Origin: Chloroflexota bacterium
GTDB taxonomy: Bacteria > Chloroflexota > Anaerolineae > UBA7937 > JACPPX01
Length of the DNA stretch: 7,900 bases
Direction of reading: 5' to 3'
Assembly: GCA_016196905.1 (NCBI GenBank)
Contig: JACPWV010000044.1
Span: 1 to 7,900, forward strand
In this document: one piece after another, positions 1 to 6,185 of the stretch
Numbering within the stretch: the first letter of the stretch is position 1
How the letters are laid out: every line of letters begins with the position of its first letter
Notes under the pieces: model-generated
Databases searched by the model: none
Told to the model about the DNA's origin: nothing
The model's input: only the letters and a program-made list of their open reading frames with translations
Program-made: the position numbers and the translations under genes

Positions 1-1
1 G

Positions 2-568
2 GCTTAAATATGCGTTGCGGGAGCTCATGGCCAGCCCGTCCGGCTCCCGCACCGTCGGGCAGACCACCACCTCCAGCGGCATATTCAGGTCAGCCACCAT
101 GCGCTGGATGACCAGGGCTTGCTGGGCATCCTTTTGCCCAAAGTAACCTCGCTCCGGCTGGACCTGATTGAACAGTTTGGCCACCACCGTGGTTACCCCG
201 CGAAAGTGACCAGGCCGGGCCGTCCCGTCCAGGGGCCGGGTCAGCTCCTCGACGACGACGTAGGTTTGGAACCCAAGCGGGTACATCTCATCTGGCTCGG
301 GGGCGAAGACCAGATCCACGCCCTCCGACTCCAGGAGCGACAGATCGCGCTCAAGGTCACGCGGATAGCGGGCGAGATCCTCGCCCGGGCCGAACTGGGT
401 GGGGTTGACGAAGATGCTCACCACCACGCTGCGGCACTCGCGGCGCGCGCGGCGCACCAGCGACAAATGCCCCTGGTGAAGATAACCCATGCTGGGGACC
501 AAGCCCAGCGGAGAGGCCAGCTCGCGGCGCGCCTGTCTCAGCTCGGCGATGGTGTGCACCAGTTGCAT
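2..568 (-). CDS. panC: Pantothenate synthetase (pantoate--beta-alanine ligase), C-terminus cut by window edge
   Basis: Cytoplasmic enzyme that joins pantoate and beta-alanine using ATP through a pantoyl-adenylate, the last step of pantothenate (vitamin B5) synthesis. I translated the minus strand from ATG 568-566 and it stays open for 189 codons to the left edge. The nucleotidyltransferase HxGH motif is at residues 31-34 (MGYLHQGH), followed by [13 protein letters not shown] (53-65), GQKDAQQ (144-150) and the KMSKS-like MSSRN (181-185), all in family order. The family is usually about 280 residues, so roughly 90 are missing outside the window. The start is supported by GGAGG five bases upstream and by lying directly against the panE stop (TAGATG). 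It is the last visible gene of the panB-panE-panC transcript, with translation probably coupled to panE. Family assignment is secure from the motifs; the missing C-terminus cannot be judged. Confidence 0.96.
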   Translation of the reverse strand, partial: MQLVHTIAELRQARRELASPLGLVPSMGYLHQGHLSLVRRARRECRSVVVSIFVNPTQFGPGEDLARYPRDLERDLSLLESEGVDLVFAPEPDEMYPLGFQTYVVVEELTRPLDGTARPGHFRGVTTVVAKLFNQVQPERGYFGQKDAQQALVIQRMVADLNMPLEVVVCPTVREPDGLAMSSRNAYLS

Positions 569-1495
569 CTAAGCCTCCACCTGACTGGTATAGCTCGACT
601 CCAGGGCTTCCACTAAGCGAAGCAGGCAACGCTGAAATGGGGTGTCGACACCCCAACGCTCCCCCGCTCGCACCAGCGCGCCGTTGATGGCCTGGATCTC
701 GGTGCGCCGTCGCTGCAACACATCTTGAAGCATGGAGGCGTAGTTGGCTGCAGTGGCCCGACACACCGACTCTACATGCACAACGGGATCCTCATAAGGA
801 AGTCGAACCCCGGCGGCACGGGCCACCTGGGCGGCTTCCAGGGCCGCCGCCTGCAGGAGTCGCCGCGCGGCCTCGCTCTCGAGCAAGGCGCCGTTGGGCA
901 CTCGCAACAAGGCAGCCAAGGGATTGATGGTCGCGTTGACCACCAGCTTGCCCCACAATAAGCCCTGCGCGTCCTCGACCAGATGAACCTCCAGGCCGGC
1001 GCGGGAGAGTAGCTCCCCCATTTCTTCGAGTCGGGTGGCGATCTCCGGGCGACTGGCCAGGTAAGTGGGACCTGTGCCGGCCCACCGGACGCGGCCTGGC
1101 CCCAGCCAGGAGGCCCCCAGGTAGGTGACTCCCAGCACCGCGCGAGAGGATCCGACCTTTTGGGCCAGGATCTCGAAATGGCCCAGGCCGTTTTGGAGCG
1201 TCGTGGCCAGCCCCTCCTGGCCCAGCATCCGCCGCGCCGCCTCCGCCGCTCGCTCGGTCTCGTAAGCCTTCACACAGACCAAAGCCGCATCGAGTAAGGG
1301 AACCCGCGTGGGGTCGCCCGCCACCTGAACCGCAGTCGACATCTCCTCGGAATCGACCAGCACCTGCGCCCCGCCACGGCGCAGGGCTTCGATGGTCTCC
1401 GCATGGGTGCTGAATACCCAAACCTCGGCCACACGGCCCAAACGGCCCGCCAGAAGCGTGCCCAGTGCCCCCGCCCCGATGATCCCCACGCGCAC
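569..1495 (-). CDS. panE: 2-dehydropantoate 2-reductase (ketopantoate reductase)
   Basis: NADPH-dependent cytoplasmic reductase that makes pantoate from ketopantoate, linking the PanB and PanC steps. The protein has 308 residues, a normal length. The Rossmann nucleotide-binding loop GAGALG is at residues 7-12, a conserved Lys at 76 (VCVKAYE), Asn at 102 (LQNGLG), and the catalytic Lys at 183 in GLLWGKLVVNATINPL. The C-terminal helical domain carries the family signature SMLQDVLQRRRTEIQAING (254-272), where Glu266 corresponds to the substrate-binding Glu. The start is GTG at 1495-1493, which shares its first base with the TAG stop of panB (TAGTG). A GGAGGA ribosome site lies just upstream inside the panB end. 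The stop directly precedes the panC ATG. This arrangement implies coupled translation. Homologous 6-phosphogluconate-dehydrogenase-like reductases exist, but the position between panB and panC makes panE the clear choice. Confidence 0.96.
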   Translation of the reverse strand: MRVGIIGAGALGTLLAGRLGRVAEVWVFSTHAETIEALRRGGAQVLVDSEEMSTAVQVAGDPTRVPLLDAALVCVKAYETERAAEAARRMLGQEGLATTLQNGLGHFEILAQKVGSSRAVLGVTYLGASWLGPGRVRWAGTGPTYLASRPEIATRLEEMGELLSRAGLEVHLVEDAQGLLWGKLVVNATINPLAALLRVPNGALLESEAARRLLQAAALEAAQVARAAGVRLPYEDPVVHVESVCRATAANYASMLQDVLQRRRTEIQAINGALVRAGERWGVDTPFQRCLLRLVEALESSYTSQVEA

Positions 1496-2337
1496 TAGAG
1501 TTCCTCCAAGGCGGCCAGCTCTTCCTCGGAGATCTTGAAAGTGTGCTCGGGCCCAGGGAAGCTGCGATTGAGGACCTCGCCGCGGTAAGCCTCGATCGCC
1601 CGCGTCATCTCCTGGAACAGGTTGGCATATTTTTTGACAAAGCGCGGAGTGAAGCGCTCGAACATCCCCAACAGGTCGTGGAGGACCAGGACCTGCCCAT
1701 CGCAGCCAGGCCCCGCCCCGATGCCGATGGTAGGGATGGAAAGCGATCGGGTGATCCGCTCGGCCACCGGAGCGGGGATGGCCTCCAGGACGATGGAAAA
1801 ACAGCCGGCCTCCTCCAGGATCCTGGCATCCTCCATCAGCCGTTTGGCTGCTGCGGCGTCCTTACCCTGCACTTTATAGCCGCCCAGCTTATGGATCGAC
1901 TGGGGGGTCAATCCCAGGTGGCCCATCACCGGGATGCCGGCATCCAGGATGGCTCGGATGGTCTCGGCCATCTCGCGACCCCCTTCCAACTTCACCGCGT
2001 CCATGCCCGCTTCCTTCAAGAAGCGGCCAGCGTTCGTCACCGCCTGGCCGACATCGGCCTGATAGGAGAGGAAAGGCATATCGCCGACCAGCAGGGCGCG
2101 CCGCGCTCCGCGGCGCACAGCCCGACAATGGTGGAGCATCTCCTCCATACTCACCGGCAAGGTGGTCTCGTGGCCCAACACCACCATGGCCAGGGAATCC
2201 CCCACCAGGATCACATCGATCCCGGCCCGGTCCACCACCAAGGCGCTGGGGTAGTCGTAGGCGGTGAGCATGGTGATGGGGATGCCCTCCCGCTTCCTGG
2301 CACGCAGATCGAGAATGGTCACCTTCTTGCTTTCCAT
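1495..2337 (-). CDS. panB: 3-methyl-2-oxobutanoate hydroxymethyltransferase (ketopantoate hydroxymethyltransferase)
   Basis: Transfers a hydroxymethyl group from 5,10-methylene-tetrahydrofolate to 2-ketoisovalerate, giving ketopantoate, the committed step of pantothenate synthesis. The 280-residue protein has the family's TIM-barrel length and motifs: MLTAYDYPSA (23-32), LVGDSLAMVVLGH (44-56) with metal ligand Asp47, GDMPFLSYQ (85-93) with Asp86, VKLEGG (115-120) with Lys116 and Glu118, GHLGLTPQ (139-146), the catalytic Glu185 in VLEAIP, and GIGAGPGCDGQVLVLHDLLG (205-224). The ATG at 2337 is preceded by GAGGAGGG. It is first in the panB-panE-panC unit and overlaps panE by one base. A sigma70-like promoter and a multi-hairpin leader of about 165 nt precede it, suggesting RNA-level control of the whole unit. 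All residues I know to be essential are present. Confidence 0.97.
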   Translation of the reverse strand: MESKKVTILDLRARKREGIPITMLTAYDYPSALVVDRAGIDVILVGDSLAMVVLGHETTLPVSMEEMLHHCRAVRRGARRALLVGDMPFLSYQADVGQAVTNAGRFLKEAGMDAVKLEGGREMAETIRAILDAGIPVMGHLGLTPQSIHKLGGYKVQGKDAAAAKRLMEDARILEEAGCFSIVLEAIPAPVAERITRSLSIPTIGIGAGPGCDGQVLVLHDLLGMFERFTPRFVKKYANLFQEMTRAIEAYRGEVLNRSFPGPEHTFKISEEELAALEEL

Positions 2338-2339
2338 CA

Positions 2340-2347
2340 GCCCTCCT
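2340..2347 (-). promoter_or_regulatory. panB ribosome binding site
   Basis: On the minus strand GAGGAGGG stands a few bases before the panB ATG, a near-complete match to the anti-Shine-Dalgarno sequence. It lies 12 nt downstream of the last leader hairpin (2359-2386), so a change in leader folding could affect either transcription or ribosome access. Only the motif and its spacing are seen; any regulation is inferred. Confidence 0.7.
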
Positions 2348-2358
2348 CACCAAAACCA

Positions 2359-2386
2359 CAAACCTCCCGACGGCCCGAGAGGTTTG
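2359..2386 (-). terminator. Strong hairpin in the panB leader, possible attenuator
   Basis: In the minus-strand RNA an 11-bp stem (CAAACCUCUCG with CGGGAGGUUUG, one U-G pair) closes a six-base GGCCGU loop. It is followed by UGGUUUUGG, which has only four consecutive U, so it is weaker than a standard intrinsic terminator. It sits between the upstream leader hairpins and the panB ribosome site. This is where an attenuator, or a hairpin acting on translation, would be expected. The GGGCAA just 5' of and overlapping this stem can instead pair with the UUGCCC of the preceding hairpin, so the two could influence one another. The stem is directly seen; terminator function is a guess. Confidence 0.4.
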
Positions 2387-2393
2387 CCCGCTT

Positions 2394-2415
2394 CATGGGG
2401 GCAAGTATGCCCATG
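2394..2415 (-). other. Hairpin in the panB leader
   Basis: The minus-strand RNA can pair CAUGGG with CCCAUG (6 bp), plus two further pairs (CA with UG) across a two-base CC bulge, closing a UACU loop. Its 3' half includes UUGCCC, which could alternatively pair with GGGCAA at the foot of the next hairpin. That gives a simple pair of competing structures between the tandem hairpins and the panB start. Seen as complementarity only; no fold energy was calculated. Confidence 0.4.
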
Positions 2416-2424
2416 CCTCTGCGC

Positions 2425-2499
2425 CGTCTCGGTCCCACAGGATCCAAGCGACGTTTTTGTCGATGCGCTACTCACCGTCCCGTTAAAACGGGATCGATG
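2425..2499 (-). promoter_or_regulatory. Tandem hairpin leader RNA, probable pan motif upstream of panB
   Basis: Two hairpins of one design follow the predicted transcript start of panB. The first (2499-2473) has stem CAUCG/CGGUG, an unpaired A on the 5' side, then UCCCGUU/AACGGGA. The second (2453-2425) has stem CUUGG/CCGAG, the same unpaired A, then UCC/GGA around UGUG, and outer pairs CGU/ACG beyond a CG bulge. The core GAUCC...GGGAC is identical, while the flanking pairs differ yet stay complementary, so pairing rather than sequence is kept. The published pan RNA motif is a stem with conserved bulged A residues, often in pairs, found before panB/panC/panD genes in Chloroflexota, Bacillota and Deltaproteobacteria. 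Position and shape match this description from memory; I could not compare with the covariance model. Its ligand or mechanism is unknown to me. A role in feedback control of panB-panE-panC is inferred. Confidence 0.72.
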
Positions 2500-2507
2500 G
2501 CTAATTT

Positions 2508-2536
2508 AACATAGCCACGCTGCGGGGAAAAGTCAA
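2508..2536 (-). promoter_or_regulatory. Sigma70-type promoter of panB-panE-panC
   Basis: On the minus strand TTGACT (2536-2531) and TATGTT (2513-2508) are separated by exactly 17 bases. The -35 box matches consensus at five of six positions and the -10 at four. The predicted transcript start is near 2501, which places the first leader hairpin at the very 5' end of the RNA. The -35 box contains the TGA stop of coaX, so this promoter sits within the end of the upstream gene and allows panBEC to be expressed separately from coaX. Read-through from coaX remains possible because no terminator is visible between them. Confidence 0.72.
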
Positions 2537-3306
2537 GCCCCGCCGCGGTTCATCTCGTAGACTAAACGAATCCCCTCCAGAGTTAGATCGGGATCGACGA
2601 TTTGGATGGTGGAGGTGCGGGGTGCGATCAGTTCAGCCAGGCCCCCGGTGGCGATGACCACCGGCGTTTCTCCCAATGCCTCTGCGATGCGCGCCACCAT
2701 CCCCTCCACCAGGGCCAGGTAGCCGAAGAGGACGCCGGCTTGCATGCTGTGCACCGTGTTCTTGCCGATGGGAGAAGGAGGGAAGGCGAGTTCCACCCGG
2801 GGCAGTTGGGCCGCTCGTCGATAGAGGGCCTCAGCGGAGATGCCTACGCCGGGGGCGATGGCCCCGCCCAGGTAATCGCCCTGCCGCGAGACCACGTCGA
2901 AGGTGGTGGCGGTGCCGAAGTCGATCACGATGGCCGGCGCGCCATACCTTTGGGCGGCGGCCACCGCGTTGACAATGCGATCCGCCCCCACCTCGCGCGG
3001 GTTGTCCGTCAGGACGTTGACCCCGGTCTTCACCCCTGGCCCCACCACCAGGGGATCCCCCCCGAATCGAGTTCGCGACACCTCCACGAAGACCGGCAAA
3101 AGGGGCGGCACCACGCAGGCGATGGCGCAGCCCTCGATCTGGCCGGCACCTAGCCCAGCTTGGGCAAAGAGGTTGTCGAGAAGTACCGCATACTCATCGC
3201 GGGTCTTGTCGGCATCGGTAGCCAGTCGCCAGCGAGCGATGAGCTTCTGCTCGCGATAAGCCCCCAACACAATATGGGTGTTGCCGATGTCGATAGCGAG
3301 AAGCAC
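2533..3306 (-). CDS. coaX: Type III pantothenate kinase
   Basis: Phosphorylates pantothenate to 4'-phosphopantothenate, the first step of CoA synthesis; CoaX belongs to the acetate/sugar kinase-Hsc70-actin fold. The 257-residue length is typical. The N-terminal phosphate loop is DIGNT (6-10); GADR (107-110) carries the conserved catalytic Asp109; IDFGTATTFDVV (128-139) is the second phosphate motif; YLGGAIAPGVGIS (145-157), IGKNTVHSMQAG (180-191) and TLEGIR (242-247) complete the family pattern. The start is GTG at 3306-3304, chosen because AAGGAGG lies six bases upstream and translation begins one turn before the phosphate loop, as usual. It lies upstream of panB in the same orientation, so genes for pantothenate synthesis and its first use are adjacent. 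Type III kinases are not strongly feedback-inhibited by CoA, which would fit control at the panB leader; that link is inference. Confidence 0.96.
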   Translation of the reverse strand: MLLAIDIGNTHIVLGAYREQKLIARWRLATDADKTRDEYAVLLDNLFAQAGLGAGQIEGCAIACVVPPLLPVFVEVSRTRFGGDPLVVGPGVKTGVNVLTDNPREVGADRIVNAVAAAQRYGAPAIVIDFGTATTFDVVSRQGDYLGGAIAPGVGISAEALYRRAAQLPRVELAFPPSPIGKNTVHSMQAGVLFGYLALVEGMVARIAEALGETPVVIATGGLAELIAPRTSTIQIVDPDLTLEGIRLVYEMNRGGA

Positions 3307-3390
3307 GCTCAGCCTCCTTCACCGGTTAGGCTGTGATCATGAAAATTGCTAATACAAATCGATACCTGCATATCTTCCCCCAGCGATTAT
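3307..3390 (-). other. Short intergenic region upstream of coaX
   Basis: These 84 bases between the stop of the GT87-like gene and coaX contain the coaX ribosome site AAGGAGG close to the GTG. An AT-rich patch (about 3332-3375) could hold a weak promoter, but I found no -35/-10 pair at 16-18 base spacing that I would trust. No terminator hairpin with a U tract is evident, so coaX may be co-transcribed with the membrane-protein gene. Confidence 0.4.
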
Positions 3391-4503
3391 TCAGCCCAAT
3401 CCTCGGGTCACCCCACGTACCCTCCAAACAGAAATGGCCAACAGCACCAGAGCTAGCGTGATCGGATCCAAGAGCATGGAACGGGTGCTCACCAGGGCTC
3501 CCAGCGAGAGCAGCAGGGCGCTAACCCAGGACCAGGGCTCGCCGCGCTGCAGGGCCAGCATATACACGGGATTGAGCAAGACCAGGTCGTGGACGCGGAG
3601 GTGGGGAATGAAAAGTAGGCTGAGGGTGAACCCCAGCGCCGCGTCCTCCACCCCAACCGGCCGCGGGTGGCGCCACCACCAAATCGCCAAACCCACGAGC
3701 CCTACCAGCGCGAGCCCTACAGCGAGCGGCGGCGAAAAAGGATAGAGCCTCCCGACCAGCGAGACGGAAAACCCACCGCCCAGGAACCAGTCTGGCAGGT
3801 AAGCTTCCACATCCAGCGGCGGCCCCAGCGGCCCCAGAGCCCAGGAGAGGAGCAGCAGCCCGGCTAACCCGCAGGCGAACCCGCCCAGGATCCGTCCTCG
3901 GCGATGGAGGGCCAGGCCCGCCAGGGTCCCTACCAGCAAGTGGGGCTTAATCAGCGCGAGGGAGAGAGCCAGCCCAGCTCGACCCGACCTTCCTCTCCGG
4001 ACCAACCAGGCGCAGACGGCCAAACTCAACACCATCAGGGCTGCGCTTTGCCCCATCCACACACTGACGAAACTCGCTGGCCAAATCGATAGCCCAAGAG
4101 CCCATAAGGCACGCCGGTTCCCGCCCGCCGGAAGAAGCAATCCGGCGAACATCCAATTGGCCAACCCCAACCCCATTAAGCTGAGGGCTGTCCATAAAGA
4201 AATCGCAAGCAGGGGCGGCAAGACAGCTAACGGGCTGATCAACAAAGCCACGAAGGACAAATAAGGATACCCATAGGGATAGGGCCACAATTCCTGTTGC
4301 TGGGCCGGAGTTACAATGCCCAATAGTTTTTGAGCGGCCAGATAGTGTTGCCAAAAATCCTCGCCGTGCGGCCAAGCCAGCAGGAAGGCCAGCTCGCCCA
4401 CCAGCACTCCCAAGCCCAGGACGAGTAGCCGACGATCTCGCAGAAACTCCCTGTTCGGCTGGCCGGTTGGGAGCGTGTTGGGGAGCGGAGCCTCACGATT
4501 CAT
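3391..4503 (-). CDS. Polytopic membrane protein, GT87 / DUF2029-like glycosyltransferase
   Basis: Predicted polyprenyl-phosphate-sugar-dependent glycosyltransferase of the inner membrane (GT87, DUF2029; the family includes mycobacterial mannosyltransferases). From ATG 4503 it has 370 residues and many hydrophobic segments, about 25-44, 83-123, 132-167, 176-199, 205-223, 258-277, 288-300 and 325-359. Family features are EDFWQHYLAAQKLL (48-61) with an acidic pair after the first membrane segment, WPYPYGYPYLSFVALLISPLAVLPP (73-97), GQSA (151-154), KPH (186-188) and HDLVLL (305-310). The reading frame stays open upstream to 4695, but that would overlap the divergent HEAT gene. ATG 4503 has GAGGA seven bases before it and lies about 13 nt after a good minus-strand promoter, so I chose it. 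The acceptor and donor sugar cannot be told, and its link to CoA genes is probably only positional. Confidence 0.8.
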   Translation of the reverse strand: MNREAPLPNTLPTGQPNREFLRDRRLLVLGLGVLVGELAFLLAWPHGEDFWQHYLAAQKLLGIVTPAQQQELWPYPYGYPYLSFVALLISPLAVLPPLLAISLWTALSLMGLGLANWMFAGLLLPAGGNRRALWALGLSIWPASFVSVWMGQSAALMVLSLAVCAWLVRRGRSGRAGLALSLALIKPHLLVGTLAGLALHRRGRILGGFACGLAGLLLLSWALGPLGPPLDVEAYLPDWFLGGGFSVSLVGRLYPFSPPLAVGLALVGLVGLAIWWWRHPRPVGVEDAALGFTLSLLFIPHLRVHDLVLLNPVYMLALQRGEPWSWVSALLLSLGALVSTRSMLLDPITLALVLLAISVWRVRGVTRGLG

Positions 4504-4522
4504 CGACAGGTCCTCGGGAAGC

Positions 4523-4551
4523 ATTCTATCATCGGCCACTGGCAGAGACAA
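4523..4551 (-). promoter_or_regulatory. Promoter of the GT87-like gene
   Basis: Minus-strand TTGTCT (4551-4546) and TAGAAT (4528-4523) are 17 bases apart, and TGA immediately before the -10 gives an extended -10 element. Matches to consensus are four and five of six. Transcription would begin near 4516, leaving a short leader of about 13 nt that carries the ribosome site of ATG 4503. The -35 box lies back to back with the divergent HEAT-gene promoter, 17 bases away. Confidence 0.6.
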
Positions 4552-4568
4552 TACCGCACGCTTTTGGG

Positions 4569-4598
4569 TTGACACAGCCATAACCGTCTGCCTATAAT
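4569..4598 (+). promoter_or_regulatory. Consensus sigma70 promoter of the HEAT-repeat gene
   Basis: TTGACA at 4569-4574 and TATAAT at 4593-4598 both match the consensus hexamers perfectly, with an 18-base spacer. The predicted start is near 4605, giving a leader of about 29 nt with AGGAG at 4621-4625 before the TTG start. Two perfect boxes suggest strong, probably constitutive, expression. No operator-like dyad is obvious around it. Confidence 0.85.
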
Positions 4599-4633
4599 CA
4601 GGGGGAAAGACTGCGCGTACAGGAGTCCACGCC

Positions 4634-5608
4634 TTGAACGTCGCAACGCTTTTGAAACGCTGGAGCAGCGAGACGGAAACCCCTCCCCTGACCACGCTCT
4701 ACGGCTTCTCGCGCATGTCCGCTCCAGAGTTGGAGGTCTTCCGGGAGAGCTGGCCGGGCATCCCGGTGGAGAGGCGGCGCAGGATGGTGCGCGGCATGGT
4801 GGAGATCACCGAGGCCAGCTTCGAGGTGGACTACCGGGAAGTGTTCCGCTACCTGCTCACCGACACTGATGCGGAGGTGCGCGCCGAAGCCGTCGAGGGG
4901 TTGTGGGAGGATGAGAGCCCCGCCTGCCTCCGTTCACTTTTTAATCTGCTCCGGCAAGACCCCTCGCCCCTGGTCCGCTCCAAGGCCGCCAGCAGCCTGG
5001 GCCGCTTCGCCCTGCTGGCTGAGCTGGGGCAGCTGGACGGCGAGATAGGGGCCGAGGTGCGCCAAGCTCTTCGACAAGTCATCGATGACGAGGGGGAAGA
5101 GATTGAGGTGTGCCGGCGGGCGGTAGAGTCCATCGCCTATTTCGGCGATGAAGAGGTCTGGCGCATCATTCAGGCCGCCTACCACCACGAGTCGAAAGCC
5201 ATGCGGGTGAGCGCCGTTTTCGCCATGGGCCGCAGCATCGATCCCTCCTGGGCCCCGACCCTCCTGGCCGAGTTGAAGAGCCGCGACCCGGAGATGCGCT
5301 ACGAAGCGGCGCGCTCCTGCGGAGAGTTGGAATTGCAGGAAGCCATCCCCCAGCTGACCCAGTTGGTCCATGATCCCGATCGTGAGGTGCAGGGCGCGGC
5401 CCTGGCAGCGCTCGGCCAGATCGGGGGGCCGGAAGCGCGCCGCCTGCTGGTGAGCTTCGCGGATTCCGAGGACGAGGCCTTGGCCGAGGCGGCCCAGGAG
5501 GCGCTGGACGACATGGAGTTCGCCACCGGCATCGTGGAGATGCCCCTCACCGAAGACGGCAGCGAGGATGGCGGCGACGATGACGACGATGAGGACGATT
5601 GGCCCTGA
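4634..5608 (+). CDS. HEAT-repeat protein with acidic C-terminal tail
   Basis: Soluble helical-repeat protein of 324 residues, probably a protein-protein interaction scaffold; no catalytic motif is seen. After an N-terminal region (1-65), HEAT-like helix pairs recur at about 78-105 (DTDAEVRAEAVEGL), 109-150 (DPSPLVRSKAASSLG), 155-185, 187-215 (SKAMRVSAVFAMG), 217-245 (DPEMRYEAARSCGEL), 248-275 (DPDREVQGAALAALGQIGG) and 279-293. The tail from about 307 is almost wholly Asp/Glu/Gly. The TTG start is preferred because AGGAG stands eight bases upstream and a consensus promoter lies just before it. A later ATG at residue 28 is possible but has no better ribosome site. No signal peptide or membrane segment is visible. 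PBS-lyase-type HEAT repeats look similar, and I see no evidence of a phycobilin partner. The cellular role is unknown. Confidence 0.85.
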   Translation: MNVATLLKRWSSETETPPLTTLYGFSRMSAPELEVFRESWPGIPVERRRRMVRGMVEITEASFEVDYREVFRYLLTDTDAEVRAEAVEGLWEDESPACLRSLFNLLRQDPSPLVRSKAASSLGRFALLAELGQLDGEIGAEVRQALRQVIDDEGEEIEVCRRAVESIAYFGDEEVWRIIQAAYHHESKAMRVSAVFAMGRSIDPSWAPTLLAELKSRDPEMRYEAARSCGELELQEAIPQLTQLVHDPDREVQGAALAALGQIGGPEARRLLVSFADSEDEALAEAAQEALDDMEFATGIVEMPLTEDGSEDGGDDDDDEDDWP

Positions 5609-5681
5609 GTCATCAAAACCCCTATGTTACTGGCTGGCGTCCCTCGAGAGGCGCTTGCCGGAGCCCGTTAGGAAGCCGGAC

Positions 5682-6185
5682 ATGAGACGCGCCACATTTC
5701 GAGGCATATCAACGCGGACCAAGCAACTTCTGGCTCATGAAGAGGGATGGGACGTAGGGTTCAAAGAATCGACCAACGGCGTCACCCGTGAGGTTTTGTT
5801 AGCGTTCGCTAATTCCCCTCAGGGCGGCACTATCCTGATGGGGGTAAAGGAAACCACAACCCAGGACGGCCGGCGGAAGACTCAGCTCATCGGATGCCCA
5901 GTCGGAGACCGATTCCAGCGGCAGATTCTCGACCGCGCTGAGCAATGCCTTCCTCCAGTAGACGTCGAGATTTTCGTTGAGAATCGCGGCCATAAGCCCT
6001 TCTACCGAGTCGAAGTCCCCTCAGGGCGCACCCAGCCCTACTGCACACCAGGTGGCACTTACAAAATTCGCGGCGATGGTCGTACAAACCCACCCTCGCC
6101 GGATCGGCTGTTGGCGCTCTACGTCGATCCCGATTTCGTGCGGCGACGGACGAGTTGGAGAAGCAACTGCAAGCGCTTAACATGA
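5682..6185 (+). CDS. AlbA_2-like (Schlafen-type) domain protein, apparently truncated by a frameshift
   Basis: N-terminal part of a protein with an AlbA_2-like domain, a family annotated as putative DNA-binding or ATP-binding and often found in transcriptional regulators or mobile-DNA genes. Visible features are DVGFKES (24-30), EVLLAFANSPQGGTILMGVKE (37-57, the conserved AFaNs-GG-hilIGV pattern), FYRVEVPSGRTQPY (107-120) and GGTYKIRGDGRTNPPSPDRLL (124-144). ATG 5682 is preferred because AGGA lies eight bases before it and the domain begins soon after. An upstream in-frame ATG at 5568 would overlap the HEAT gene by 41 bases and add low-complexity residues. The last 14 residues, after DFV (151-153), are Arg/Ser/Trp-rich and unlike the rest. 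One extra base near 6141-6145 would join this frame to the next reading frame as DFVRATDELEKQL, giving one 311-residue protein ending at 6616. I take it as a frame-broken gene or an assembly error. Confidence 0.65.
   Translation: MRRATFRGISTRTKQLLAHEEGWDVGFKESTNGVTREVLLAFANSPQGGTILMGVKETTTQDGRRKTQLIGCPVGDRFQRQILDRAEQCLPPVDVEIFVENRGHKPFYRVEVPSGRTQPYCTPGGTYKIRGDGRTNPPSPDRLLALYVDPDFVRRRTSWRSNCKRLT

Noticed and set aside
119..616. Plus-strand open frame opposite panC
   Set aside because: The minus strand encodes a clear PanC with HxGH, KDAQQ and MSSRN motifs; the plus frame is its shadow in GC-rich DNA.
2478..2493. Perfect inverted repeat TCCCGTT-AA-AACGGGA just after the panB promoter, possible repressor operator
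   Set aside because: It is better explained as the upper stem of the first leader hairpin, because the second hairpin repeats the same GAUCC...GGGAC design with different flanking pairs. A DNA operator cannot be fully excluded.
1543..2514. Long plus-strand open frame of 323 codons opposite panB
   Set aside because: It is antisense to a gene with every PanB motif, has His/Gly/Gln-rich low-complexity composition, and has no ribosome site or known motif.
4504..4695. N-terminal extension of the GT87-like protein up to 4695
   Set aside because: It would run through the minus promoter and into the HEAT gene, lacks a ribosome site, and adds a non-hydrophobic stretch not expected before the first membrane segment.
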